From: VAXT01 sp963698015
GTDB lineage: Bacteria; Actinomycetota; Thermoleophilia; Gaiellales; Gaiellaceae
Reading direction: 5' to 3'
Assembly: GCA_963698015.1 (NCBI GenBank)
Contig: OY969109.1
Location: 1,984,001 to 2,048,000 of the forward strand
DNA length: 64,000 bases
Below, one piece after another: positions 25,732-34,408 of the stretch. The position numbers were made by a program, and so were the translations under genes. The notes under the pieces are model-generated. The model saw only the letters and a program-made list of their open reading frames with translations. It ran no database searches and was not told where the DNA came from. Every line of letters starts with the position of its first letter. Within the stretch, counting starts at the first letter, position 1.

Positions 25732-26489
25732 TGGCGACCGCCGAGACCGGGCAGCCGACGACCGCCAACGCCGGGCAGCCGATCCTCGAGCTGAAAGAGA
25801 TCCACACGTTCTACGGCTCGATCGAGGCGCTGAAGGGGATCTCGATCGACGTCCGTGACGGGGAGATCGTGACCCTGATCGGCGCGAACGGCGCGGGCAA
25901 GTCGACGACGCTCCGCTCGATCAACGGGCTCAACCACCCGCGCCGCGGCACGATCTCGTTCCAGGGCAAGGACATCACGAACGACTCCCCGCACAGCGTC
26001 GTCAAGATGGGCATCAGCCAGTCGCCCGAGGGCCGGCGGCTGTTCCCGCGGATGAGCGTGATCGAGAACCTCGAGATGGGGGCGTTCCAGCGCAACGACC
26101 GAAGCGGGATCAAGGAATCGGTTGACCGCGTATTCGAGCTCTTCCCGCGCCTCGCCGAGCGGCGCAACCAGAAGGCCGGGACGATGTCCGGCGGCGAGCA
26201 GCAGATGTGCGCGATCGGCCGGGCGCTGATGGCTCAGCCGAAGCTGCTCATGCTCGACGAGCCGTCGATGGGGCTTGCGCCGATCTTCGTCGAGAAGATC
26301 TTCGAGATCATCCAGGAGATCAGCCAGCAGGGGACGACGATCCTGCTCGTCGAGCAGAACGCGCTGATGGCGCTCGACGTCGCCGATCGCGGCTACGTGA
26401 TGGAGACGGGCACGATCGCGCTCTCGGACGACGCGAAGGCGCTCCGCGAGAACGAGAAGGTCAAGCAGACGTACCTCGGGGTCGACTGA
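25731..26489 (+). CDS. livF: Branched-chain amino acid ABC ATPase LivF
   Basis: A 252-residue ATPase. Walker A is GANGAGKSTTLRSI, the signature is MSGGEQQMCAIGRAL, and Walker B is LLMLDEPSMGLAPI, the last being a hallmark of LivF. It is the second ATPase of the heterodimer with LivG. A ~17-residue hydrophilic N-terminal extension (TAETGQPTTANAGQP) precedes the domain. It is the last gene of the operon, followed by two hairpins. Confidence 0.94.
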   Translation: MATAETGQPTTANAGQPILELKEIHTFYGSIEALKGISIDVRDGEIVTLIGANGAGKSTTLRSINGLNHPRRGTISFQGKDITNDSPHSVVKMGISQSPEGRRLFPRMSVIENLEMGAFQRNDRSGIKESVDRVFELFPRLAERRNQKAGTMSGGEQQMCAIGRALMAQPKLLMLDEPSMGLAPIFVEKIFEIIQEISQQGTTILLVEQNALMALDVADRGYVMETGTIALSDDAKALRENEKVKQTYLGVD

Positions 26490-26518
26490 TCCGATCGGGT
26501 CGACCGGTCATTTCAGAC

Positions 26519-26568
26519 GGATGCTGAGCAGAGCTCAGCATCCTGAGGCCGGCATCGCAAGCGATGCC
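26519..26568 (+). terminator. Tandem hairpins ending the liv operon
   Basis: GGATGCTGAG (26519-26528) pairs with CTCAGCATCC (26534-26543). GGCATCG (26551-26557) then pairs with CGATGCC (26562-26568), followed by TTAG. They lie between the convergent livF and LarA-like genes and can stop both transcripts. Confidence 0.65.
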
Positions 26569-26582
26569 TTAGTGGGCGTGGA

Positions 26583-28088
26583 CTAGCCCGCGCCGACCCG
26601 CAGCGGGAAGTACGGAGGCGACAAGAGGTATCCGATGCGCGGTTGGCCGCTGGCGCGGCCATGCGCCATCCCGAGCGCGGGTCCGAGCCCGTGCGTCGGC
26701 ACGAACCCGAGCTGGCGCGCGGAGGTCGCGTCCCGGCACCCGGCGACGAGCACGGCCCCGAGACGCTCGATCGCGGGCTGGCAGCCGGACCACTCGGCGA
26801 ACGGGAGCAGGGGGTGGCACGAGCGGCCCGCGCGGTAGGACTCGATCACGCGATCGTCCGATCCGGCCACCTGCTCCGCTTCGGCGAGATCCTCGGGGTC
26901 GCGTGCGCCGCTCGAGCGTGCCGCCTGGAAGAGCGCGCGGAACGGCTGCTGCGTCGGGTGCGGAAACCGCTTCGTGAAGCGGCTGAGGAGGATCGCCGTG
27001 CCGCCCTCGTTGACCGGGAACTCGTCGCGCCACAGGCGGAGCGCGAGGCCGAGGGCGAGGTACGCGGCAGACATCGGGTTCGGAGCCTCGCGCGGGAGCA
27101 TCGGGGTCGTGTGCGGCACGCCGATGCAGATCACGTCGAGCCGCTCCTCGAGCCTCGTCGCCTTCGCCTCGACGCCGCGCAGGAGAGCCTCGGCGTGGGC
27201 GACCGAGGGCGGCCCGGCGAAGACGGCTGCGGCCGACAGCTCGCTGGGCAGGCGGCGGAGCACGCCGCGGCGCACAGGCCCCGGCACGAGCCCGAACAGC
27301 CCCCGGAGCGGGAAGTTCGCGATGCGGTCGACGGTCTCACGGTCGTGCGGGTAGCCGTGGAGGACGCCTCCGAGGGCGGGCGTGTTCAGCGTGAGCGAGA
27401 CTCCGAGCAGGGCGACGCGCCGGGCCAGAGCACGTTCGAGCCCGAGCGCGAGGCGCCAGCCGCCCGAGCCCGACGTCTCGAGCAGGGAGTAGGCGTTCGC
27501 CGTGCGCAGCGCCTGCGGGTCGGCGGCCGCGAGCAGCGCAGCCGCTCCGCCGTTGAGCACGGTCTCGGCCGCGGTCACCGGGACGACGATGTCTGTCTCC
27601 GCGAGTGCGGGGTGGACCCGGAGCGGGCGATCCGCGTCGGGGATCTCGACGAGATCCTCGCGCTCGGCATCGTGGACCTCGACCCGCCCGTGGAAGCGGC
27701 GCGCGAACTCCGGCGGGACGAGGAGCTCGAGCTCCCTGTGGCCCGCGCGACGGCCCAGTCCGCCGGCCACGAGCAGGGTCTGCCGGTCGAACGTCGCTCC
27801 GGCCCGGTCGAGCTCGGCCATCGTCGCCGCGATCGCGGTGCGTCGGGGATCGCCGGGGGAGCCCGGAATCGGGAGCGATGGAGGCTCGACGACGATCGTC
27901 GCCCGCGCGCCACGCGACACGAGCGCCTCGAGCGGCTGGCCTTCGAGCGGAAAGCGCAGCGCGTCGCGGACCGCGGCCGCGACGTCGGCGATCGGCTCGA
28001 CGGGCGGAGGCGGCGCCAGCACGACAGCGTCGTCGCCCGCGTCGACGAGGGCGAGCCGCGAGCCGTACGCCAGCGGCAGGCGGCTCAA
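26583..28088 (-). CDS. LarA-like (lactate racemase domain) protein
   Basis: A 501-residue protein. The N-terminal half follows the LarA/DUF2088 pattern: an early strand-rich LPLAYGSRLALVD, AAAVRDALRFPLEGQPLEAL, ATIVVEPPSLPIPGS, TLLVAGGLGRRAGHRELELL and the later VHDAEREDLVEI. LarA proteins bind a nickel-pincer nucleotide, but several His positions of the classic enzyme are changed here (GRRAGHREL instead of a THR-type motif), so activity on lactate is doubtful. TTG 28088 overlaps the GNAT stop as TTGA. Function: possibly a racemase or epimerase for another hydroxyacid. Confidence 0.6.
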   Translation of the reverse strand: MSRLPLAYGSRLALVDAGDDAVVLAPPPPVEPIADVAAAVRDALRFPLEGQPLEALVSRGARATIVVEPPSLPIPGSPGDPRRTAIAATMAELDRAGATFDRQTLLVAGGLGRRAGHRELELLVPPEFARRFHGRVEVHDAEREDLVEIPDADRPLRVHPALAETDIVVPVTAAETVLNGGAAALLAAADPQALRTANAYSLLETSGSGGWRLALGLERALARRVALLGVSLTLNTPALGGVLHGYPHDRETVDRIANFPLRGLFGLVPGPVRRGVLRRLPSELSAAAVFAGPPSVAHAEALLRGVEAKATRLEERLDVICIGVPHTTPMLPREAPNPMSAAYLALGLALRLWRDEFPVNEGGTAILLSRFTKRFPHPTQQPFRALFQAARSSGARDPEDLAEAEQVAGSDDRVIESYRAGRSCHPLLPFAEWSGCQPAIERLGAVLVAGCRDATSARQLGFVPTHGLGPALGMAHGRASGQPRIGYLLSPPYFPLRVGAG

Positions 28089-29044
28089 GGGATCGAGCGG
28101 TAGAGCCTGAGGAAGGTCCGGCGGAATCCGCGCGCCGGCCAGAAGCGCGACGCGAGCAGGTTCGTCTCGCGCCAGTCGACGACTGTGACGGGATAGTCGT
28201 GCTCGCGCGCCCAGGCGAGCCCCGCATTCGTCAGCGCGAGGCCTGCGCCCGACCCGCGAGCGTCCGGAAGCGTCGCCGCGAAGCCCAGGAACGCGGCACG
28301 CTCCGGCCGGGCGAGGCCGACATGCATCGAAGAACGCTCGACTGGAACCATCAGCAGCTCGCTGATGGTCTTCCCGTCGATCTCGGCGAGAAAGAGCCCG
28401 ATCTCGGGGTCGTCGACGTCGGACAGGAACTGCTCCCGATCCTCGTCGGTGATCGCGGTCGGCGCGGACATCCTCGAAAAGACCGGCGAACGGTTCTGAT
28501 GACGCGGCAGCTCGAGATCGAGCGCTGTCGCCGCGTCGATGTCCTCTGCGACCGCTCGGCGGACCGCGACATGGGGAGGCGGGCTGTCCAACGACTCGGG
28601 CGTCTCCTGGATTGCGGCTGCATGCTGTGCGCCGAACGAGAGGCGGAACCACGCGTCGACGAGCTCCGGGTCGGTCGCGGGCACGAGCGCGTAGTGAGCG
28701 TCGCGGCCTCGGGCGACCCACTCCTCGGCTGCGGCCTCGTAGAGATCCCGTACGAGCTCGGGCTCACGCACCGCGTGGCCGGCGTACTCGACCCAGATGT
28801 TCGAGCCCCAGCCCTCGGCGTCTCGATGCGCTCCGAGCAGGTAGCCGACGAGCTCGCCGTTCCGGACCGCGGCCGCGCCCGACCGCTCTTCCAGGGCCCA
28901 GAGCGCCTCGATCTCGGCGCGATGGTCGACGTTCGCGGGCAGGCCCGGCTCGACCGAGCGGTGGCGGGTGTGGCGCTCCTCGAGCAGGGCCGCGGCGCTC
29001 TCGAGGTGCTCGTCCGAGAAAGGCTGAATCTCCAGCTCCGGCAT
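28085..29044 (-). CDS. Tandem GNAT-domain N-acetyltransferase
   Basis: A 319-residue protein with two GNAT-like halves. The N-terminal half (to ~165) includes GELVGYLLGAHR but a weak cofactor site. The C-terminal half carries the acetyl-CoA loop in ATLPDARGSGAGLALTNAGL and the closing NLLASRFWPARGFRRTFLRL. The substrate is unknown. The start at 29044 (MPELEIQPFS) leaves 25 nt to the divergent polA ATG, so the two genes share a tiny promoter region or one start is further in. It is coupled to the LarA-like gene by a 4-nt overlap. Confidence 0.75.
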   Translation of the reverse strand: MPELEIQPFSDEHLESAAALLEERHTRHRSVEPGLPANVDHRAEIEALWALEERSGAAAVRNGELVGYLLGAHRDAEGWGSNIWVEYAGHAVREPELVRDLYEAAAEEWVARGRDAHYALVPATDPELVDAWFRLSFGAQHAAAIQETPESLDSPPPHVAVRRAVAEDIDAATALDLELPRHQNRSPVFSRMSAPTAITDEDREQFLSDVDDPEIGLFLAEIDGKTISELLMVPVERSSMHVGLARPERAAFLGFAATLPDARGSGAGLALTNAGLAWAREHDYPVTVVDWRETNLLASRFWPARGFRRTFLRLYRSIP

Positions 29045-29069
29045 CGCCGCAGGACGATACCGTTGACCC

Positions 29070-31625
29070 ATGCCCAAAACGTTGACGGGAGCGGAACTAC
29101 AGCTGGACGACGGGCCGGTCCGCGACTCCGAGCTCTTCCTCGTCGACGGCAACAACCTCGCCTACCGGGCCTTCTTCGCGCTCCCGGAGGAGCTGGCGAC
29201 GAGCGAGGGCTTCTCGACGAACGCCCTGCTCGGCTTCACGAACATGCTCTTCAAGCTGCTCGCGGACTACAGGCCGAAGGGGGTCGCGGTGGCCTGGGAC
29301 ACGCGCCCGGTTCATCGCGCGGCTGTCTCGGAGGACTACAAGTCGGAGCGCCGCCCGATGCCGGACCTGCTGCGCGAGCAGTTCCCGCACTTCCGGCCGA
29401 TCGTCGAGGCCTTCGGCTACCGGAACCTCGAGTTCGAGGGCTGGGAGGCCGACGACGTGATCGCCACGCTCGCGACGCAGGCCGACGAGGCCGGGATCAA
29501 GACGACCGTCGTCTCGACCGACCGCGACGCGTTCCAGCTCGTCACGGAGAACGTCGCGCTGATGATGACCCCGCGCGGCGTCTCCGACGTCAACGTCTAC
29601 ACGCCCGACCGCGTCGAGGCGCGCTACGGGATCCGTCCCGACCAGGTGCCGGACTTCATCGGGCTCAAAGGCGACACCTCGGACAACATCCCGGGCGTTC
29701 CGGGGATCGGCGACAAGACCGCAGGGCAGCTGATCTCGCAGTACGGGTCGCTCGAGGAGGTGATCGCGCACGCCGAGGAGCTCTCACCCGCGCGCAAGAA
29801 GAACATCATCGAGCACGCGGACCAGGCGCGACAGTCGAAGGAGCTGGCGACGATGCGCCGCGACCTCGAGCTGGACTGCGACGTGACGCAGCTCGTCCTC
29901 TCGGCGCCCGACCGCTCGCAGCTCAAGGAGATCTTCCGCAAGTTCGAGTTCCGGAACCTCCTGCACCGGGTCGACGAGCTCGACGACGCAGTCCCGGCCG
30001 CGCCGATGCTGCTCGAGAAGACGGCGGTTCCCTGGAGCGAGGAACTTAGTAACACTGTGTTACAAGGATCGGGGGAGGTGGCGCTCGCCTCCGACGAGGA
30101 TCGGATCGCGGCTGCTTTGCCGGATCGGGTCGTCGTCTCGCCGCGGCCCGAGCGACTCGAGGGTGAGCTGATCGTCCATGACGCGAAGGCGCAGCGCATC
30201 CCGGCGAAGGACGACACGCTGCTCCTCGCGTACCTGATCGAGCCGTCGCGCCCCGAGTATCCGCTGAACGAGCTCGAAGCCGAGTACGGCCTCGAGCTGG
30301 ATCCGGATCCGCCCGCGGAGGAGGAGACCGCGGCGCTCGTTCGCAACGCGGCCGCAACGCTCCGGCTGCGCGACCTGCTGCTCGAGCGGGTTCGCGAGCG
30401 TGGCATGGAGCCGCTCTACCGGGATGTCGAGCTCCCACTGTCTCCAGTCCTGGCCGCGATGGAAGACACCGGGGTGAAGATCGACGAATACCGCATGGGC
30501 GAGATCACCGCGCGGCTCCGCGAGATGGTCGAGGAGCTCGAGTCGCGGGCCTACGACCTCGCCGGCGAGGAGTTCGTGCTCGGCTCGACGCAGCAGGTCG
30601 GCCGGATCCTGTTCGAGAAGCTCGGCCTCACGCCCGGCCGCAAGGGCAAGACGGGCTTCTCGACCGACACGCGCGTCCTACGCACGATCCGCGGCGAGCA
30701 CGAGCTCGTCGGCGTGATCGAGGAGTGGCGCGAGTACTCGAAGCTCCTGAACACCTACCTCGGCCCGCTCCCGAGCCTGATCGCCGAGGACGGGCGCCTG
30801 CACACGACGATCAACCAGGCCGTGGCCGCGACCGGTCGCCTGTCGACCACGAACCCGAACCTCCAGGCGATCCCGATTCGCACCGAGCTCGGCCGCGAGA
30901 TCCGCTCCGCGTTCATCGCCGAGCCTGGGAACAAGCTGCTCTCGGCCGACTACTCGCAGATCGAGCTGCGCATCCTCGCGCATGTCTCCGGCGAGCCGAA
31001 GCTGCGAGAGGCGTTCGCACGGGGCGAGGACATCCATACGGCGACCGCGGTCGAGGTGCTGGGCGTGGACCCGGCAGAGCTGACATCGGCGCAGCGTTCG
31101 GTTGCGAAGATGATCAACTTCGGGATCGTCTACGGGATCTCGTCGTTCGGGCTCTCGGAGAACCTCGAGATCCCGCGTGAGGAGGCGCAGCAGTACATCG
31201 ACGCATACCTAGCGCGTTTCCCGCACGTCCAGGACTTCATCCGGCGAACGATCGAGCAGTCCGAGCGCGACGGCTACGCGACGAGCCTGCTCGGCCGCCG
31301 GCGGCCCGTCCAGGAGCTGCGCGCCCAGAACCGCCAGACGCGCTCGCTCGGCGAGCGGCTTGCCGTCAACTTCGTCATGCAGGGCTCGAACGCGGACATC
31401 ATCAAGGTGGCGATGGTGCGCATCCACAAGCGGCTGCGCGAGGAAGGAAGAGCCGCCAGGCTCGTGCTCCAGGTGCACGACGAGCTGCTGCTCGAAGTTC
31501 CAGACGCAGAGGTCTCGGCCGTCAAAGAGCTCGTCCGCGAAGAGATGTGCGGCGCGTACGACCTCGACCCGCCGCTCGCCGTCGACGTGGGCACCGGCGA
31601 CGACTGGAGCGAGGCGAAGTCCTAG
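29070..31625 (+). CDS. polA: DNA polymerase I
   Basis: An 851-residue PolA for repair and Okazaki fragment processing. The 5' nuclease domain is residues 1-~310 (LVDGNNLAYRAFFAL, GWEADDVIA, VSTDRDAFQL, GLKGDTSDNIPG). The 3'-5' exonuclease domain (~340-470) lacks the usual acidic metal ligands and is probably inactive. The polymerase domain has motif A LLSADYSQIELR (~624), motif B KMINFGIVYGIS and motif C QVHDELLLE. In the linker, residues 325-333 (ELSNTVLQG) are encoded by a 27-bp AT-rich palindrome-bearing repeat found identically in tsaB. The stop overlaps the opposing FG-GAP gene by 4 nt. Confidence 0.96.
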   Translation: MPKTLTGAELQLDDGPVRDSELFLVDGNNLAYRAFFALPEELATSEGFSTNALLGFTNMLFKLLADYRPKGVAVAWDTRPVHRAAVSEDYKSERRPMPDLLREQFPHFRPIVEAFGYRNLEFEGWEADDVIATLATQADEAGIKTTVVSTDRDAFQLVTENVALMMTPRGVSDVNVYTPDRVEARYGIRPDQVPDFIGLKGDTSDNIPGVPGIGDKTAGQLISQYGSLEEVIAHAEELSPARKKNIIEHADQARQSKELATMRRDLELDCDVTQLVLSAPDRSQLKEIFRKFEFRNLLHRVDELDDAVPAAPMLLEKTAVPWSEELSNTVLQGSGEVALASDEDRIAAALPDRVVVSPRPERLEGELIVHDAKAQRIPAKDDTLLLAYLIEPSRPEYPLNELEAEYGLELDPDPPAEEETAALVRNAAATLRLRDLLLERVRERGMEPLYRDVELPLSPVLAAMEDTGVKIDEYRMGEITARLREMVEELESRAYDLAGEEFVLGSTQQVGRILFEKLGLTPGRKGKTGFSTDTRVLRTIRGEHELVGVIEEWREYSKLLNTYLGPLPSLIAEDGRLHTTINQAVAATGRLSTTNPNLQAIPIRTELGREIRSAFIAEPGNKLLSADYSQIELRILAHVSGEPKLREAFARGEDIHTATAVEVLGVDPAELTSAQRSVAKMINFGIVYGISSFGLSENLEIPREEAQQYIDAYLARFPHVQDFIRRTIEQSERDGYATSLLGRRRPVQELRAQNRQTRSLGERLAVNFVMQGSNADIIKVAMVRIHKRLREEGRAARLVLQVHDELLLEVPDAEVSAVKELVREEMCGAYDLDPPLAVDVGTGDDWSEAKS
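30042..30068 (+). repeat. 27-bp in-frame palindromic repeat, copy in polA
   Basis: Identical over 27 bp to 53982-54008. The core is the perfect palindrome GTAACACTGTGTTAC (7-bp arms around T), flanked by GAACTTA and AAGGA. GC is 37% against ~70% around it. It contributes nine codons, including CTT, AGT and TTA, which are rare here, and encodes ELSNTVLQG in the linker between the nuclease and exonuclease-like domains. Confidence 0.85.
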
Positions 31626-32959
31626 TGCTTGCGGCCTTTGCTGACCGTCACACCGACGTGTGAGGTGTACGGCAGCTCCGTGCCGCGTGGCCGGCCCTGC
31701 GCGAGGACGCGGCCCCGCGGGACGCGCGTGGAGTATGCGGATCGGACACGCCCGACCCGGCAGCCTCCCGCTCTCAGCGCGCGCTTGGCGACTGCGAGCT
31801 TCACTCCACGAATGTCCGGCACGACACAGGCCGGCGGGCCGGCTGGGTAGCGCACCGGCGCCGCAAAGCTTCCGCCGCCCCGCCCGAGGAGCACCGAAAC
31901 ATGTCCTGTATAGGCGAGGGCGCCGACCAGGTCGGGGTTCCCGTCATGGTTCAGGTCCGCCGCCTCCAGGTCGAACGCGTTACCGCCGAGCGGGTGGAGC
32001 GCCGCGGGGCCAAAGGTTCCGTCACCGTTTCCCTCGAGCACGGCGACCTTGGTCGGGCCGAGAAACGTTGCGGCTGCCAGATCGAGCTTGCCGTCGCCTG
32101 TCAGGTCCGTCGCCAGGATCGAGTCCGGGCTGTCGAACGCTCTTACCTCTGAGGGCGCGCGGAAGTTTCCAAGACCATCGCCGAGGAGGATCGTGATCGA
32201 TTTCGTGCCGAAATCGGCCAGCGCAACATCGGTCTTGCCGTCGCCGTTGAAGTCGCCCGTGGCGATGCCGGTCGGCAGGTCGCCGACCTGGAAGACCCGT
32301 GGCGGCGAGAAGGCGCCGCCTCCGACGCCGAAGACGACCCGCAAATCGTCCGGTAGCCCTTCGGTGGCGAGCACGTCGAGCCTTCCGTCTCCGTTCAGGT
32401 CGGCCGCGGAGGCCTCCCACGGACTGCCACCGAGGCGATATCGGCTCACGGGCCGAAAACTGCCGTCTCCGTTGCCGAGCGAGACCGCCAACCTCCCTGT
32501 CGACGAGCTGAGCCCTGCCACGTCGGCGTTTCCGTCGCCGTCGAAGTCAGCCGCCAGAACAGACGTCGTCTGCTTGTCGCTGCTCTTCTGCGAGATCGAG
32601 GAGAAGCCGCCTCCGGCTCGACCCAGTAGGACTTGGACTGCTCCTTCGTACTTCGCGACTGCGTAGTCGGGCACGCCGTCCTTGTTGAAGTCCGCGGTCG
32701 CCATGTCAGGGTGATTGCCGGCGAGCGGGCTCGCCGAGCCCTTTGCGAACGAGCCGTCCCCGGCCGGCTGGAAGACGGACATGCTCAGACGCGCGTTGGC
32801 GCTGACGATCTCCGTCTTGCCGTCGCCGTTGGCGTCGACGAGAGCCAGTGCGGTCGGTCGTGCGAGCCCAAGGAAGACCGACCTCTTCGCGATCCGCGCC
32901 GAGGCGGGCAGCGTGATCAGGAGCGCGGCTCCGGCGAGGGCGAGCACGAGGCGGGTCAT
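31622..32959 (-). CDS. Secreted FG-GAP/VCBS repeat protein with C-terminal PASTA domain
   Basis: A 445-residue protein with a signal peptide (MTRLVLALAGAALLITLPASA). About seven FG-GAP-type repeats follow, each with a calcium-loop motif such as DANGDGKTE, DFNKDGVPD, DFDGDGNAD, DLNGDGRLD and DLTGDGKLD, which should form a beta-propeller. The last ~65 residues (VPDIRGVKLAVAKRALRAGGC and on) match a PASTA domain, which binds peptidoglycan or muropeptides. It is likely a surface-associated protein. ATG 32959 is chosen for the signal peptide. Confidence 0.8.
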   Translation of the reverse strand: MTRLVLALAGAALLITLPASARIAKRSVFLGLARPTALALVDANGDGKTEIVSANARLSMSVFQPAGDGSFAKGSASPLAGNHPDMATADFNKDGVPDYAVAKYEGAVQVLLGRAGGGFSSISQKSSDKQTTSVLAADFDGDGNADVAGLSSSTGRLAVSLGNGDGSFRPVSRYRLGGSPWEASAADLNGDGRLDVLATEGLPDDLRVVFGVGGGAFSPPRVFQVGDLPTGIATGDFNGDGKTDVALADFGTKSITILLGDGLGNFRAPSEVRAFDSPDSILATDLTGDGKLDLAAATFLGPTKVAVLEGNGDGTFGPAALHPLGGNAFDLEAADLNHDGNPDLVGALAYTGHVSVLLGRGGGSFAAPVRYPAGPPACVVPDIRGVKLAVAKRALRAGGCRVGRVRSAYSTRVPRGRVLAQGRPRGTELPYTSHVGVTVSKGRKH

Positions 32960-33040
32960 GCCAGAAGCGTAGAACTCTTGTTGCGACGGATACAAGCCCT
33001 CTCGCGAAGGATTTACGACACCCGCCATAAGCTTTGCGTC

Positions 33041-33865
33041 GTGAACGTGCGGCTCCGCGACGGTGTGTCACTCTTCGTCCACGAGGTCGGCGACAGCTTC
33101 CCGGTGATCGTGCTCCACGGCGGCCCCGGGCTCGACCACAGCTCGTTCCGCCCGTATCTCGACCCGCTCGGCGACGAGTTCCGACTGCTCTACGTGGACG
33201 AGCGCGGTCAGGGGCGCAGCGAGCGCGTCGACCCGGAGACGCTGTCGCTCGACGTCTTCGCCCGCGACGTCGACCTGCTCGCGGAGGCGCTCGAGCTGGA
33301 GCGGTTCGCCCTGCTCGGCCACTCGTTCGGCGCGATCATCACGACGAAGCACGCGATCGAGACCGGCAGTGCCGACGCATACGTGATCTCGGGTGGCGGA
33401 GACTCGACCGCGGCGCTCGAGGCGGACCTCGAAGCGTCGCTCGAGGCCATGGGCGAGGCGGGAGAGCCGATCAAAGCCAGCTGGGAGCAGGAGAAGACGG
33501 TCGCGACCGAGGACGAGCTCAGGGAGCTGCTCCGTGTCCAGATGCCGTTCCATTTCGCCGGCGACGTCCCGTCCGGCTTCGGCGATGAGACGATCGGGAC
33601 GCCGGACGTGCTCCGGCACTTTGCGAACATCGGGTACGGCGACTTCGACTACGTGCCCGACCTGCACCGCGTCTCGAAGCCGACGCTCGTGATCGTGGGA
33701 GAGCACGACCGCACCACGACCCCGCGTGCGGCGCGGGCCCTCCACGAGGGGATCGCCGGCAGCCGCCTCGTCGTCCTGCCCGGGGCCGGTCACATGAGCT
33801 TCGTCGAGACGCCCGAGCCGTACCTTGACGCCGTGACGACGTTTCTCCGCGAAGTAGCCGGCTGA
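33041..33865 (+). CDS. Alpha/beta hydrolase, proline iminopeptidase-like
   Basis: A 274-residue hydrolase. The oxyanion loop is LHGGPGLDHSS, the nucleophile elbow is LGHSFGA, the acid is in GEHDRTTTP and the histidine in GAGHMSF. HGGPG and DERGQGRS are typical of the proline iminopeptidase group, but broader esterase or peptidase functions are possible. GTG 33041 is the only in-frame start close to the conserved first strand. It shares a base with the next gene. Confidence 0.85.
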   Translation: MNVRLRDGVSLFVHEVGDSFPVIVLHGGPGLDHSSFRPYLDPLGDEFRLLYVDERGQGRSERVDPETLSLDVFARDVDLLAEALELERFALLGHSFGAIITTKHAIETGSADAYVISGGGDSTAALEADLEASLEAMGEAGEPIKASWEQEKTVATEDELRELLRVQMPFHFAGDVPSGFGDETIGTPDVLRHFANIGYGDFDYVPDLHRVSKPTLVIVGEHDRTTTPRAARALHEGIAGSRLVVLPGAGHMSFVETPEPYLDAVTTFLREVAG

Positions 33866-34350
33866 TGTGGCGGCTTCGCCTCCTCTTCGAGCGGGTCGGC
33901 TGGAAGCCGTTCGCGATCGGCGCGGCGGTCGTCGTGCTCCTGGCCGCCGCGGCCGGTGCCGCGTTCGCACTCCTGGGCGGAGGCGAGGAGTCGTCGGCGC
34001 CGACGACGACCGCGGTCCAGGAGCGCACGAATGTCTACTACCTGCGCGCCGTAGCGCCCGAGACGCACGTCCAGGGCTGCTCGATGCGGATCCGCTTCAT
34101 CTGGAAGCCGGACTACCACGCAATCCAGTACCTCGGCGCGAACGCGATCATCACAGTGTCCGGAACGGACATCGCAGGCTCGTACAGGCAGAAGTTCACG
34201 CGCCGGGGCCTGGCCCTCGATGTCGGCCCGGTCGACCTCACGGGAGGCTACAAGGTCTGGTCGGCCAAGGTGACCGCGATGGACGGCGATCCGCCGGGGA
34301 ACGACACGACGGTCCAGACCGCTCCACCAACCAATTCGAACTGCGATTGA
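33865..34350 (+). CDS. Membrane-anchored hypothetical protein
   Basis: A 161-residue protein with one N-terminal membrane helix (residues ~15-38), a Ser/Thr linker, and an extracytoplasmic beta-rich domain with two cysteines (QGCSMRIRF and the terminal NSNCD) that could form a disulfide. No family is recognised. The ATG overlaps the hydrolase stop by one base, so the two are co-transcribed. Confidence 0.6.
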   Translation: MWRLRLLFERVGWKPFAIGAAVVVLLAAAAGAAFALLGGGEESSAPTTTAVQERTNVYYLRAVAPETHVQGCSMRIRFIWKPDYHAIQYLGANAIITVSGTDIAGSYRQKFTRRGLALDVGPVDLTGGYKVWSAKVTAMDGDPPGNDTTVQTAPPTNSNCD

Positions 34351-34390
34351 GCCACCGGGCCGCGTTTCGAAGCCGCCGCTCTTCCAGGGC

Positions 34391-34396
34391 TATACT
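34391..34396 (+). promoter_or_regulatory. rpsA -10 element
   Basis: TATACT lies 12 nt before the rpsA ATG, so the leader would be only ~6 nt. No clear -35 was found at normal spacing. Confidence 0.45.
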
Positions 34397-34408
34397 GCGC
34401 GCCTCCAC

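Noticed and set aside
26583..28721. A 712-residue version of the LarA-like protein
   Set aside because: The extra N-terminal part is a shadow of the GNAT gene. TTG 28088 gives a TTGA overlap and the right domain start.
30042..30068. The 27-bp repeat as a pair of Rex or other repressor operators
   Set aside because: Rex sites are even-length 18-mers with TTGTG/CACAA arms. This palindrome has an odd centre, lies mid-gene in both hosts, and is identical beyond the palindrome with preserved frame, which fits an inserted element better than an operator.
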